Positions 6,093-13,470 of a DNA stretch of 13,523 nucleotides are shown here, piece after piece. Made by a program: the position numbers and the translations under genes. The notes below the pieces were generated by a model. The model was not told the origin of the DNA, did not search any database, and worked only from the letters and a program-made list of their open reading frames with translations. Numbering within the stretch: the stretch's first letter is position 1; every line of letters begins with the position of its first letter. This stretch comes from a bacterium (lineage in GTDB: Bacteria; Desulfobacterota; Deferrisomatia; Deferrisomatales; BM512): positions 1 through 13,523 of the forward strand of contig SRXB01000022.1 in the NCBI GenBank assembly GCA_009724975.1, given 5' to 3'.

Positions 6093-7547
6093 ATGGATCT
6101 CGCCAAAGAAGCGCTTTTCTTTGACGCGTGGACTAAAGCCGAGGACGTGGCCACCAAGATGCTGGTCTACCTCAACGAGCTTCGCCTGCAGCGCGGAGTG
6201 CTCATCCACGTATACGGAAGGTCGATAGCCAAGGTGACCTCGGTGGAGGTCATAAAGGTCCACCGCTACGCCAAGCTGATTACCGGCGAAGACCTTACCG
6301 TTGAGGAGACCTATCCGGTACTGGCCGCAATAGCCCGCCTTGACCTCTCTCCCTGCCGCCTCGACCTGGGCAAGCTCACCTTCAAGTATAAACGGTCGGG
6401 AGTGGCCTCGGTCGACGATTTTCTCCGCTCCGAGCTCGGTAGCGTAATCACCGGCTCCAAGCTGGTGCTGGCAAAGCCGCAGGACCTTGTGCTTTACGGC
6501 TTTGGCCGCATAGGCCGACTTTTGGCCCGCATCCTCATCGACAAGGTGGGCAAGGGCGACAAGATTCGCCCCCGCGCCATAGTCGTAAGAAAATCCGGCA
6601 AGGACGACCTCGAAAAGCGCGCCGCCCTCCTTCGCTACGATTCCATCCACGGCAAGTTCTCGGGCACCATCGAGATAGACGAGGAGGAGAACGCCATCAT
6701 CGCCAACGGCAACATGATGCGCCTCATCGACTCGGCCAATCCCGAAGACATTGACTACACCCAGTTCGGCATCTCAGACGCGATACTGGTCGACAACACC
6801 GGCAAGCTCTCCGACCGCGCCGGCCTTAGCCGCCACCTCTCCGCGAAGGGCATCAAAAAAGTCATTCTCTCCGCCCCGGGCAAGGGCGACGTGCCCAACA
6901 TAGTTTACGGCATCAACAACAATACCATCGACCCCAACGAGGGGGTCCTTTCGGCGGCCAGCTGCACCACCAACGCCATAGCGCCGGTCCTCAAGGTCGT
7001 CCACGACAAATACGGCATCGTCTCGGGCCACATCGAGTCGGTCCACTCCTACACCAACGACCAGAACCTCATCGACAACTTCCACAAAAAGCCCCGTCGC
7101 GGCAGGGCGGCGGCGCTGAACATGGTCATAACCTCCACCGGCGCGGCGGGCGCGGTCTCCAAGGTTTTGCCCGAGCTTAAGGGCAAAATGACCGGCAACG
7201 CCATCCGTGTTCCCACACCCAACGTCTCGCTGGCCATCTTGAAACTCACCTTGCAAAACCCGACCAACAAGGAAGAGATAAACGAATATTTCAGGGGGAT
7301 TGCCCTCAACAGCGCCCTACAGAACCAGATAGATTTCGTAAACTCCCGCGAAATCGCAAGCTCCGACATAATCGGCTCGCGCCACGCGGGCGTGGTCGAC
7401 GGCGACGCCACCCTCGTCAACGAAGCCGACCCCCGCAACGTTGTCCTCTACGTATGGTACGACAACGAATACGGCTACACCTGCCAGCTCATGCGCGTGA
7501 TACAGCAAATGGCGGGCATCGACCTTCCCGACCTCCCCGTCTACTAG
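6093..7547 (+). CDS. Extended (long-type) glyceraldehyde-3-phosphate dehydrogenase
   Basis: A 484-residue GAPDH with an extension of about 130 residues before the Rossmann fold, the form known from some gammaproteobacteria and Bacteroidetes. The dehydrogenase part has YGFGRIGR (135-142), SAASCTTN with Cys291, SVHSYTNDQ with His318, TSTGAAGAV (348-356), IRVPTP with Arg372, and a final WYDNEYGY. All catalytic residues are present. The position of Asp32 in NAD-type GAPDH reads VVRKSGKDD (164-172), basic instead of acidic, so NADP use is expected. That fits a gluconeogenic or NADPH-making role next to the NAD-type gap, but this is inference. The function of the extension is unknown. Start: AGCGGAGGT ends 9 bases before ATG. 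The gene has its own leader and ends in a terminator. Confidence 0.93.
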   Translation: MDLAKEALFFDAWTKAEDVATKMLVYLNELRLQRGVLIHVYGRSIAKVTSVEVIKVHRYAKLITGEDLTVEETYPVLAAIARLDLSPCRLDLGKLTFKYKRSGVASVDDFLRSELGSVITGSKLVLAKPQDLVLYGFGRIGRLLARILIDKVGKGDKIRPRAIVVRKSGKDDLEKRAALLRYDSIHGKFSGTIEIDEEENAIIANGNMMRLIDSANPEDIDYTQFGISDAILVDNTGKLSDRAGLSRHLSAKGIKKVILSAPGKGDVPNIVYGINNNTIDPNEGVLSAASCTTNAIAPVLKVVHDKYGIVSGHIESVHSYTNDQNLIDNFHKKPRRGRAAALNMVITSTGAAGAVSKVLPELKGKMTGNAIRVPTPNVSLAILKLTLQNPTNKEEINEYFRGIALNSALQNQIDFVNSREIASSDIIGSRHAGVVDGDATLVNEADPRNVVLYVWYDNEYGYTCQLMRVIQQMAGIDLPDLPVY

Positions 7548-7565
7548 ACGCAAAGTTTCTGCAAT

Positions 7566-7595
7566 AAAAAAGCCCCGCAATAGCGGGGCTTTTTG
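7566..7595. terminator. Bidirectional terminator between extended GAPDH and the mogA-like gene
   Basis: AAAAAGCCCCGC (7567-7578) pairs perfectly with GCGGGGCTTTTT (7583-7594) around an AATA loop. A and T tracts on either side let it stop transcripts from both directions: the extended GAPDH (plus) and the long seven-gene unit (minus). Confidence 0.92.
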
Positions 7596-7637
7596 TTTTA
7601 GCGGATGCGAGGCAAACAAAGCTCGCGGCGGCTTTCT

Positions 7638-8135
7638 TTATTTTGCGCAGTCGGAGGGGTCGCCGAGGAGCTTTTCCAGGGCATGGGGTAGGGCGGGAAG
7701 GATCGCCTCAAGGTTTTCCTTCACTCCCTTGGGACTTCCGGGGAGGTTTACGACAAGGGTTTGGCCGCGCACGCCGCATACCGCGCGGGATATCATAGCG
7801 TGAGGTGTTTTCTTTAGGCTTTCGGCGCGCATCGCCTCGGCCATGCCGGGCACTTCGAAGTCAATTACCGCCCTTGTGGCCTCCGGCGTCACGTCGCGGG
7901 GGCCAAGGCCGGTTCCGCCGGTAGTTATTATCAGGGCCAGTTGGTCTTCATCGGCCCATTTGACCAGCGTGCGCACGATTGTACTTCTGTCGTCAGGTAT
8001 GACCCCGTAGGCGGATACGTCGAAGGGACCGCCGGACAGGATTTCGCGTATTACCTTGCCGGAGAGGTCCTCTCGTTCGCCCCGCGAGCCTTTGTCCGAG
8101 AGGGTGAGTATCCCAGTCCTGAAAACGGCGCTCAT
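7638..8135 (-). CDS. mog: Molybdopterin adenylyltransferase family protein (MogA/MoaB)
   Basis: Makes adenylated molybdopterin, the activated intermediate before molybdate insertion, in the cytoplasm. The 165-residue protein shows GILTLSDKGSRG (8-19), TTGGTGLGPRDVTPEAT (71-87) with the family's catalytic Asp81, and NLPGSPKGV (130-138). These are the MogA/MoaB/MoeA-C signatures. MogA and MoaB are hard to separate by sequence; the single gene and its MOSC partner fit either. The ATG overlaps the MOSC stop by 4 bp, and its Shine-Dalgarno GGAGGG is formed by the last codons of the MOSC gene, so translation is coupled. It is the last gene before the terminator. Confidence 0.88.
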   Translation of the reverse strand: MSAVFRTGILTLSDKGSRGEREDLSGKVIREILSGGPFDVSAYGVIPDDRSTIVRTLVKWADEDQLALIITTGGTGLGPRDVTPEATRAVIDFEVPGMAEAMRAESLKKTPHAMISRAVCGVRGQTLVVNLPGSPKGVKENLEAILPALPHALEKLLGDPSDCAK

Positions 8136-8572
8136 TTTCCCTCCGCAAAGAGAACTATTATCTCGTCGCCCACCTTAATCTCCCCGACCTCTATCACCTT
8201 GGCGAAGACACCCTCCTTGGGCATGACGCAGTCGCCCGCCTGGTGGTAGATGGCACAGCGGGTGTGGCACTCCTTGCCGTGCTGGGTCATCTCAAGGATG
8301 ACGGGGCCGACGCGAAAGCGCGCGCCGATTGGCAGGGCAAGGAGATTTACTCCCTTGGTGGTTATGTTCTCGGCGAAATCGCCCGGACCCACTTTGAGTC
8401 CGGCGGCTCTCATCTTCTCGATGGATTCCTCGGCCAAAAGACTCACCATGCGATGCCAGTCGCCGGAGTGCGCGTCTCCTTCTATGCCTTGAAAGCCGAT
8501 GACGGCGCTTTGCACCGGCGTCTTTTTCGTTCCCTTGGTTTTGCTTATGTTTATCGAAACTACTGAGGGCAT
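8132..8572 (-). CDS. MOSC-domain protein
   Basis: A stand-alone MOSC domain of 146 residues. MOSC domains (C-terminal domain of molybdenum cofactor sulfurase; also YiiM, YcbX, mARC) bind molybdenum cofactor or carry sulfur to it. Visible are GFQGIEGDAHSG (26-37), the PGDFAENITT motif (63-72) and the cysteine segment GKECHTRCAIY (99-109) with Cys102 and Cys106, plus Cys115. The conserved Cys is the usual sulfur carrier or cofactor ligand. Next to a mogA-like gene, a job in maturing or inserting the cofactor is likely. The start is 7 bases after the stop of the repeat protein and has only a weak ribosome site. The end overlaps mog by 4 bp. Confidence 0.9.
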   Translation of the reverse strand: MPSVVSINISKTKGTKKTPVQSAVIGFQGIEGDAHSGDWHRMVSLLAEESIEKMRAAGLKVGPGDFAENITTKGVNLLALPIGARFRVGPVILEMTQHGKECHTRCAIYHQAGDCVMPKEGVFAKVIEVGEIKVGDEIIVLFAEGK

Positions 8573-8579
8573 TGAGCTT

Positions 8580-9683
8580 TCAGCCTTTCTTCAATTCGCG
8601 TCGCTGGAAAACCCTCCGCGCCGTCGCCGATATGATTTGCGGCACGTTGCGGCTCTTGGCTATCTGCTTTAGGTCCTTGTCGTAAAGTGTTTCAAGGAGC
8701 CTGAAGGCCTTTTGCGCGGGGGTCTTCGGGTTTTGGGCCAGAGCGAGGCGCAGGGAATACTCCCTTAGCCACTCTTTTTTCGTAAGTATATAGAAAATTA
8801 TCTCGTCCGGGGTCATTTTGTCCTGGGCGATAAGCAACACCTCGTCTTCGCGGATCTTTGGGCTTCGGATGACCGCGTTAACCACTGTGCGGTTGGAGTC
8901 GCGGGCGAGGAGCTTTCTCGCGCCCTTGGAGCCCAGGGTGGCGAGTTTGATTTTCTCGGCGATGGACATCGTTTGGATGAGTTTATAAAGGTTTACCGAG
9001 GAATCAAGTTCGGCTCCCTCTTTCATAAGCTCGTCGGGCAGCTTGATATCGTCGGTGTCAGTGCCGTAGCCGCTTATTATCTTCGCCAGTTCCTCGTCGA
9101 CAGGGTCAGTGGAGGCCTCGCCCTCTTGGGCCGGATTTTCATCGGCGGTTTCCGCTATTTTTGGCGCGCCGACGGGAACCGCGCCCCCGATGCCGTGGCT
9201 TTCCGTCAAAAAGGCCAGCGTTTTTGCCGGCGTGGCAGGATTTGCGGCAAGCGCCCCCACCACCGAGGGGAATTTTCCGAGTGCGGCGGAGTTCTCAGCT
9301 ATCGTTCTGAGCAGCGGTTCGTCCGGCATCGTCGAGCAACGAAGAAGGGTCTTCTCTCCCACATTCGGGTGCGAGACGAGCTTGAAGAGGATTTTGGAGA
9401 CATTTGAAAAATAGTCGGCCAGAAGGTCGATAATCGACTGGTGGAGGAGGTCGAACCCCAACACCTTTTCGATGGTGGCCATTTCAAGTCTTCTGACGGC
9501 GCCGTCGGCCTCTTCCCTCACCTTTTCAGAAGGGTCCCGCACCAGATAGGTAAGGACCCCGAGGCGCTCAAGGGCGCTCATGGGCACATCGCCCCTGGCG
9601 AAGGCGAGCCGCACCTCTTCGGGGGCGGCTGGATCGATCCCTTTTTGGAGAGGCTCCGGAAGGGGAACGGGCTTTAGCGTCAT
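8580..9683 (-). CDS. Helical repeat (HEAT/LRV-like) protein of unknown function
   Basis: Not recognised as a named family. The 367-residue protein has no signal peptide or membrane segment. Two halves look alike: residues about 92-158 and about 262-330 both run through SN, HP or SP, an E-rich LL stretch, PDE, and then ALAANPATPA versus ALAQNPKTPA followed by LL. A low-complexity acidic and Gly/Pro-rich linker (163-225) separates them. The NPxTPA pattern and VRDPSEKVREEA (48-59) are like HEAT or variant leucine-rich repeats, so a scaffold or protein-binding role is likely. The ATG overlaps the SPOR gene's stop by 4 bp and the MOSC gene begins 7 bases after its stop. Confidence 0.8.
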   Translation of the reverse strand: MTLKPVPLPEPLQKGIDPAAPEEVRLAFARGDVPMSALERLGVLTYLVRDPSEKVREEADGAVRRLEMATIEKVLGFDLLHQSIIDLLADYFSNVSKILFKLVSHPNVGEKTLLRCSTMPDEPLLRTIAENSAALGKFPSVVGALAANPATPAKTLAFLTESHGIGGAVPVGAPKIAETADENPAQEGEASTDPVDEELAKIISGYGTDTDDIKLPDELMKEGAELDSSVNLYKLIQTMSIAEKIKLATLGSKGARKLLARDSNRTVVNAVIRSPKIREDEVLLIAQDKMTPDEIIFYILTKKEWLREYSLRLALAQNPKTPAQKAFRLLETLYDKDLKQIAKSRNVPQIISATARRVFQRRELKKG

Positions 9684-10549
9684 TTGGACCGTCTGGATAT
9701 TATCGCGTCCGCAAGATTTTTTTCTTTAATGCGCGCCTGCGCCGCCTGGGCGTCGGCTTCGCCGAAGGGGCCGCAAGCCAGCCGCCAGATCGGCATGTCG
9801 CCCGAGAATTTTTCAAAGGTGGATTGTATGCCCTTGGAGGAGAGGAGCGATTTATATTCGCCCATCTCCTTGTCGACGTAGAAATAGGCGTCCATGCGGT
9901 CGGCGGAGAGGAAAGCCTCGAAGCCACCTCCCCTCAAGACCTGCGCGGCCTTGGCGGCGTCCGCACCGACGACGCTCAGGCGAAAGCCCTCTCCCTTTCG
10001 CATTATCTTGTCGCGAAAGCAGGGTATGGAGAGGGCTTTGATTTTTTCCTCAAGTCCTATCAGGTTGGACTGGTTTTTGTACATACCCACGTTGACGATG
10101 AAATTGCCGCCGGTCGCCAGGGCGGGGGCAGGCGCGGGCTCTGCGGGTTTCGGCGCTGGCGGGGGCGGCTTTTGCGGCTCGGCTACTTTCGCCACAACTT
10201 GCGCGGATTCTGGAGCCGGCGTCTTTGCTACCGGCGGAGTCGGCGCAGGAGGGGCGGAAGCCGCTGGCGGCGGCGCGGGCGGCTCGACCGGCTTTTGCGC
10301 TTCCACAGCGGGGGTGGTCGGCTCCTTGGGCTTTGGTTCCCCCAAAAAGCCGATTGCCTCCTTTTCGCCGGAAAGGGGCCAACGCTTGGCCTTTTCCTTT
10401 CCGCCCATAAGGCTTAACCCAACTATCACACCCATTACGACGACCGCCACGGCCATCGCCAGGACGGGGGATATCTTGCCCTCCTTCCTTGAAAGGGCGG
10501 CAAGGATTTTACCTGACTCGGGGCGGTTTTTAGCTTCTATTGTCGCCAA
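9680..10549 (-). CDS. SPOR-domain membrane protein, TTG start
   Basis: An envelope protein of 289 residues if it starts at TTG (10549-10547). That start is preferred because GAGGAG lies 7 bases upstream and it begins 4 bases after the EF-G stop; the next upstream ATG (10624) would be 70 bases inside the EF-G gene. Layout: short cytoplasmic N-terminus, one transmembrane helix (26-48), a Pro/Ala-rich linker (about 72-145), then NFIVNVGMYKNQSN (149-162) and IWRLACGPFGEADAQAAQAR (254-273). Both are SPOR-like, the second partial. SPOR domains bind peptidoglycan stripped of peptides at division sites. A cell-wall or division-related role is therefore likely. Its stop overlaps the repeat-protein start by 4 bp, suggesting the two work together. 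Confidence 0.85.
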   Translation of the reverse strand: MATIEAKNRPESGKILAALSRKEGKISPVLAMAVAVVVMGVIVGLSLMGGKEKAKRWPLSGEKEAIGFLGEPKPKEPTTPAVEAQKPVEPPAPPPAASAPPAPTPPVAKTPAPESAQVVAKVAEPQKPPPPAPKPAEPAPAPALATGGNFIVNVGMYKNQSNLIGLEEKIKALSIPCFRDKIMRKGEGFRLSVVGADAAKAAQVLRGGGFEAFLSADRMDAYFYVDKEMGEYKSLLSSKGIQSTFEKFSGDMPIWRLACGPFGEADAQAAQARIKEKNLADAIISRRSK

Positions 10550-10553
10550 AAGG

Positions 10554-12623
10554 CTACTCCTCGTCCTCTTCGACGGTCGCGCCGGCGATGATTTTCTCAG
10601 CCAGGTGCGCGGGAACTTCGTCATAGTGGTCGAATTTCATGGTGAAGGTGCCCCTGCCGGAGGTCATGGAGCGCAGGTCGGGGGCGTATTCTTGTATTTC
10701 GGCCAGTGGCACGAGGGCGCGCACCGACTGCCACCCCTTGCCCGGATCCATGCCAAGAATCCTGCCTCGGCGGGAGTTCAGGTCGCCGATGACGTCGCCG
10801 AGGTTTTCGTCGGGGACCATTACCGCTATCTCCTCGATGGGCTCAAGGAGAATCGGCTTGCATTCGAGCGCGCCTTTCTTGAAGCCTATCGACCCCGCTA
10901 TCTTGAAGGCCATTTCCGAGGAGTCGACATCGTGATACTTGCCGTCGTAGAGGGCCACTTCCACGTCAACTACCGGGTAGCCGGCGATGACGCCCTTTTT
11001 CATGCGGTCCTTGATGCCGGCCTCGACGGCGGGGATGAAGTTTCTGGGTATCGCGCCGCCGACGATTTTGTCGACGAACTTGAAGCCTTCGCCGCGTGGC
11101 AGCGGGCGGATCTCTATCCAGGTGTCGGCGAACTGGCCCCTGCCGCCGGACTGCTTTTTGTGGCGGCCCTGCACCTTGGTGCTCCCTTTTAGCGTTTCGC
11201 GGTAGGGGACTTTGGGGGTTTTAAGTTCCATCTCGGCGCCGTATTTGCGCTTCATCCTCTCGGAGAGGATGTCGATGTGGAGCTTGCCCATGCAGGAGAC
11301 GATAAGTTCGTGCGTCTCTTCGTTTCTGGTGGCGTGGAGGGTGAGGTCCTCATCCTGGAGCTTTCTAAGGCCCTGCCCCAGCTTGTCCTCGTCGCCCTTT
11401 GTCTTCGCGAAGGCGGCGAAGGAGATCAGGGTTTCGGGCGGCTCGGTGAAGGAGAGCTTCACGGGGGCCTTCTTGTCGGAAAAGACATCGCCTGTAGTCG
11501 TGTCTTTGAGCTTGGGAAGGGCGAAGATGTCGCCCGGGCCCGCGTCGCCGACGGGAAGGAGCTCTTTGCCGAAGAGGGCCGCAACCTGGCCGAAGCGCTC
11601 GTCGGTGTCTTTGGTGGAGTTGTGGTAATTGGAGTCGGCGGAGAGGTGGCCCTGGTAGACGCGAACAAGATTTAGCCTGCCAGCGAAGGGGTCGGATATG
11701 GTCTTGAAGACAAGGGCGGCAAGGGGGGCCTTGTCGTCGGCCTTTATGGATGCGCCGTCAGCGGTGGGTACGAATTTGCGGTCGAGGGGGGATGGGAAGG
11801 AGGCAACTATGAGGTCCAACAGGGAGGCAGCGCCGACGGCTTTGGGCCCTGCGGCTATCACCACCGGCACGATCTGGCCGGAGACGATGCCGGAGCGCAA
11901 CGCGCCCGCCAGCTCCTCGTCCGTTATCGGCTTGCCGTCGAAGAATTTCTCCATGAGGGTTTCGTCGGTTTCGACCAGGCTCTCTATCATCGCCTCCCTC
12001 GCGGCGGCGGCGTCGTCGGCCAAATTGGCGGGAATCGGGCCCTCCTGGGCCTTGCCGGAATCGTCGGCGAAGGTGAAGGCCTTGTTTTTGACGAGATCGA
12101 CGTAGCCCTTGAACGATGAACCGGAGCCTATGGGGAGCATGGTTCTGACGAAGTTGGCCTCGAAGTGGCGGGCGAGGGAGTCCATGACCTTGTCGAAGGA
12201 GGTGTTCTCCTTGTCGAGCTTGGTCACCGCGACTATGCGGGGAAGTTCCAGCCGCTGAGCCTGGGCCCACATCTTCTCTGCCTCGAATTTTACCTCGCTG
12301 TCGGCTCCCGCAACCAGCACCACCGCTTCAGCGGCGTGGAGCGCTCCCATGCCGTCGAAGAGGAAGACATCGTAGCCGGGGGTGTCGAGTAGGGTGATTT
12401 TGTGCTTTTGATGCTCGAAGCTCGCGACGCCGGTGGAGATGGTCAGCCTGTGGGATTTCTCCTCGGGGTCGTAATCGAGTATGGAGTTTTGATCGTCGAC
12501 CTTGCCAAGCCTTTTCGTGGCACCGGAAACGAAAAGCATCGCCTCGGCGAGGCTGGTCTTTCCGCTTCCGCCCTGACCAGCCAAGGCGACGTTCCTTATC
12601 TTGTCGGTTTCGAACCTCTTCAT
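10554..12623 (-). CDS. Elongation factor G paralogue (EF-G-like GTPase)
   Basis: A 689-residue protein with the five-domain EF-G plan. The G domain (residues 8-275) has P-loop GQGGSGKTS (16-24). Domain II starts near 295, domains III-IV include GRHKKQSGGRGQF (486-498), and domain V has GDVIGDLNSRRGRILGM (609-625). It belongs to the EF-G-like paralogue group typified by T. thermophilus EF-G-2, not the main fusA. Its GTPase motifs are altered: DTPGY (80-84) where EF-G has DTPGH with the catalytic His, TKLD (134-137) for NKxD, and a switch I without the RGITI motif. These suggest slowed or regulated GTP hydrolysis. ATG at 12623 is preferred over TTG at 12626 because AAGGAG is 5 bases from ATG but only 2 from TTG. 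Gene order between coaX and the SPOR gene is noted; translocase or ribosome-rescue roles are possible. Confidence 0.92.
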   Translation of the reverse strand: MKRFETDKIRNVALAGQGGSGKTSLAEAMLFVSGATKRLGKVDDQNSILDYDPEEKSHRLTISTGVASFEHQKHKITLLDTPGYDVFLFDGMGALHAAEAVVLVAGADSEVKFEAEKMWAQAQRLELPRIVAVTKLDKENTSFDKVMDSLARHFEANFVRTMLPIGSGSSFKGYVDLVKNKAFTFADDSGKAQEGPIPANLADDAAAAREAMIESLVETDETLMEKFFDGKPITDEELAGALRSGIVSGQIVPVVIAAGPKAVGAASLLDLIVASFPSPLDRKFVPTADGASIKADDKAPLAALVFKTISDPFAGRLNLVRVYQGHLSADSNYHNSTKDTDERFGQVAALFGKELLPVGDAGPGDIFALPKLKDTTTGDVFSDKKAPVKLSFTEPPETLISFAAFAKTKGDEDKLGQGLRKLQDEDLTLHATRNEETHELIVSCMGKLHIDILSERMKRKYGAEMELKTPKVPYRETLKGSTKVQGRHKKQSGGRGQFADTWIEIRPLPRGEGFKFVDKIVGGAIPRNFIPAVEAGIKDRMKKGVIAGYPVVDVEVALYDGKYHDVDSSEMAFKIAGSIGFKKGALECKPILLEPIEEIAVMVPDENLGDVIGDLNSRRGRILGMDPGKGWQSVRALVPLAEIQEYAPDLRSMTSGRGTFTMKFDHYDEVPAHLAEKIIAGATVEEDEE

Positions 12624-12684
12624 CAAAGCTCCTTTCGCAAAGCCGCCCCCTAGGGGGACGAGCCTTTATAAACGGCAAAGCGCA

Positions 12685-13449
12685 TCAAAGGTTTCGCTGG
12701 TAGATTATCCTCAAGCCCTCCAGGGTGAGAAATTCGTCAACGTGGTCTATCTCCCCTATTTCTTCGGCTACCTGCCGGGCCGCGCCTCCGGTGGCTATGA
12801 CCACGGGCCGCTGGCCCATCTCGTCGAAGAGGCGCTTTAAAAGCCCCTCAACCATCGCGGCGTAGCCAAAATAGCTCCCCGCCTGCATCGCGTGGACGGT
12901 GTTTTTGGCGATGATGTGCGGCGGCTTGGCGAAGGCGACCTTGGGCAGCTTGCTGGCCTTGTTGAAGAGGGCCTCCATGCTGACGCCTATGCCGGGCGCT
13001 ATCACCCCGCCAAGATATTCCCCTTTTTTGCCGACGCAGTCAAAGGTTGTCGCCGTTCCGAAATCCACCACTATGGAGGCGGCCTTGTATTTGTCGAAGG
13101 CCGCCACGGCGTTTACTATGCGGTCGGCCCCGACCTCGCGGGGGTCGTCGTATTTTATAGTCATGCCGGTTTTTATTCCCGGGCCGATGAGCAACGGCTC
13201 TTTTCCCAGGAATGCGCGGGCCACGTCGGAGAAAACGCGGTTGAGGGCCGGAACGACCGAGGCTATTATGACGCCGTCCACCGCCTCCGGCGGGATTTTG
13301 GCGAATTCCCAGAGGCCGCGTATGAGGACGGCGTATTCGTCCGTAGTGCGGTTGGGGTCCGACCCGAGCCGCCAGTGGCCGATGAGCTCCGTCCCCGAGA
13401 AGACCCCCAGGACCGTGTTCGTGTTTCCGATGTCTATCGCAAGAAGCAT
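12685..13449 (-). CDS. coaX: Type III pantothenate kinase
   Basis: Phosphorylates pantothenate with ATP, the first step of coenzyme A synthesis, in the cytoplasm. The 254-residue protein has the length and motifs of the ASKHA-fold CoaX: DIGNTNT (6-12) for phosphate binding, GADRIVNAVAA (107-117) with the catalytic Asp109, DFGTATTFD (129-137), and GGVIAPG (147-153). This form needs a monovalent cation and is not inhibited by CoA, unlike CoaA. Translation starts at ATG 13449, about 21 bases after the stop of the probable birA. The ribosome site is weak (AAGAG). The EF-G paralogue begins 61 bases after its stop. birA-coaX neighbourhood is common in bacteria. Confidence 0.96.
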   Translation of the reverse strand: MLLAIDIGNTNTVLGVFSGTELIGHWRLGSDPNRTTDEYAVLIRGLWEFAKIPPEAVDGVIIASVVPALNRVFSDVARAFLGKEPLLIGPGIKTGMTIKYDDPREVGADRIVNAVAAFDKYKAASIVVDFGTATTFDCVGKKGEYLGGVIAPGIGVSMEALFNKASKLPKVAFAKPPHIIAKNTVHAMQAGSYFGYAAMVEGLLKRLFDEMGQRPVVIATGGAARQVAEEIGEIDHVDEFLTLEGLRIIYQRNL

Positions 13450-13470
13450 TAAGGGCTCTTACCCCCGTGA

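Noticed and set aside
9894..11192. 432-codon plus-strand open frame opposite the SPOR and EF-G genes
   Set aside because: Its Ala/Gly-rich stretch is the complement of the SPOR protein's Pro/Ala linker; no start signal and fully overlapped by confident genes.
12624..12626. TTG as start of the EF-G paralogue
   Set aside because: Only 2 bases follow AAGGAG, too short; the next codon is ATG with better spacing.
12646..12657. Perfect 12-bp palindrome CCCCCTAGGGGG ahead of the EF-G paralogue
   Set aside because: It could form only a 4-bp stem with a CTAG loop and lacks a T tract, so it is not a terminator. It might be a protein site, but one copy gives no support.
12665..12670. TATAAA on the minus strand between coaX and the EF-G gene as a promoter
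   Set aside because: The only -35-like match (TTGATG) is 12 bp away, too close for a sigma-70 promoter.
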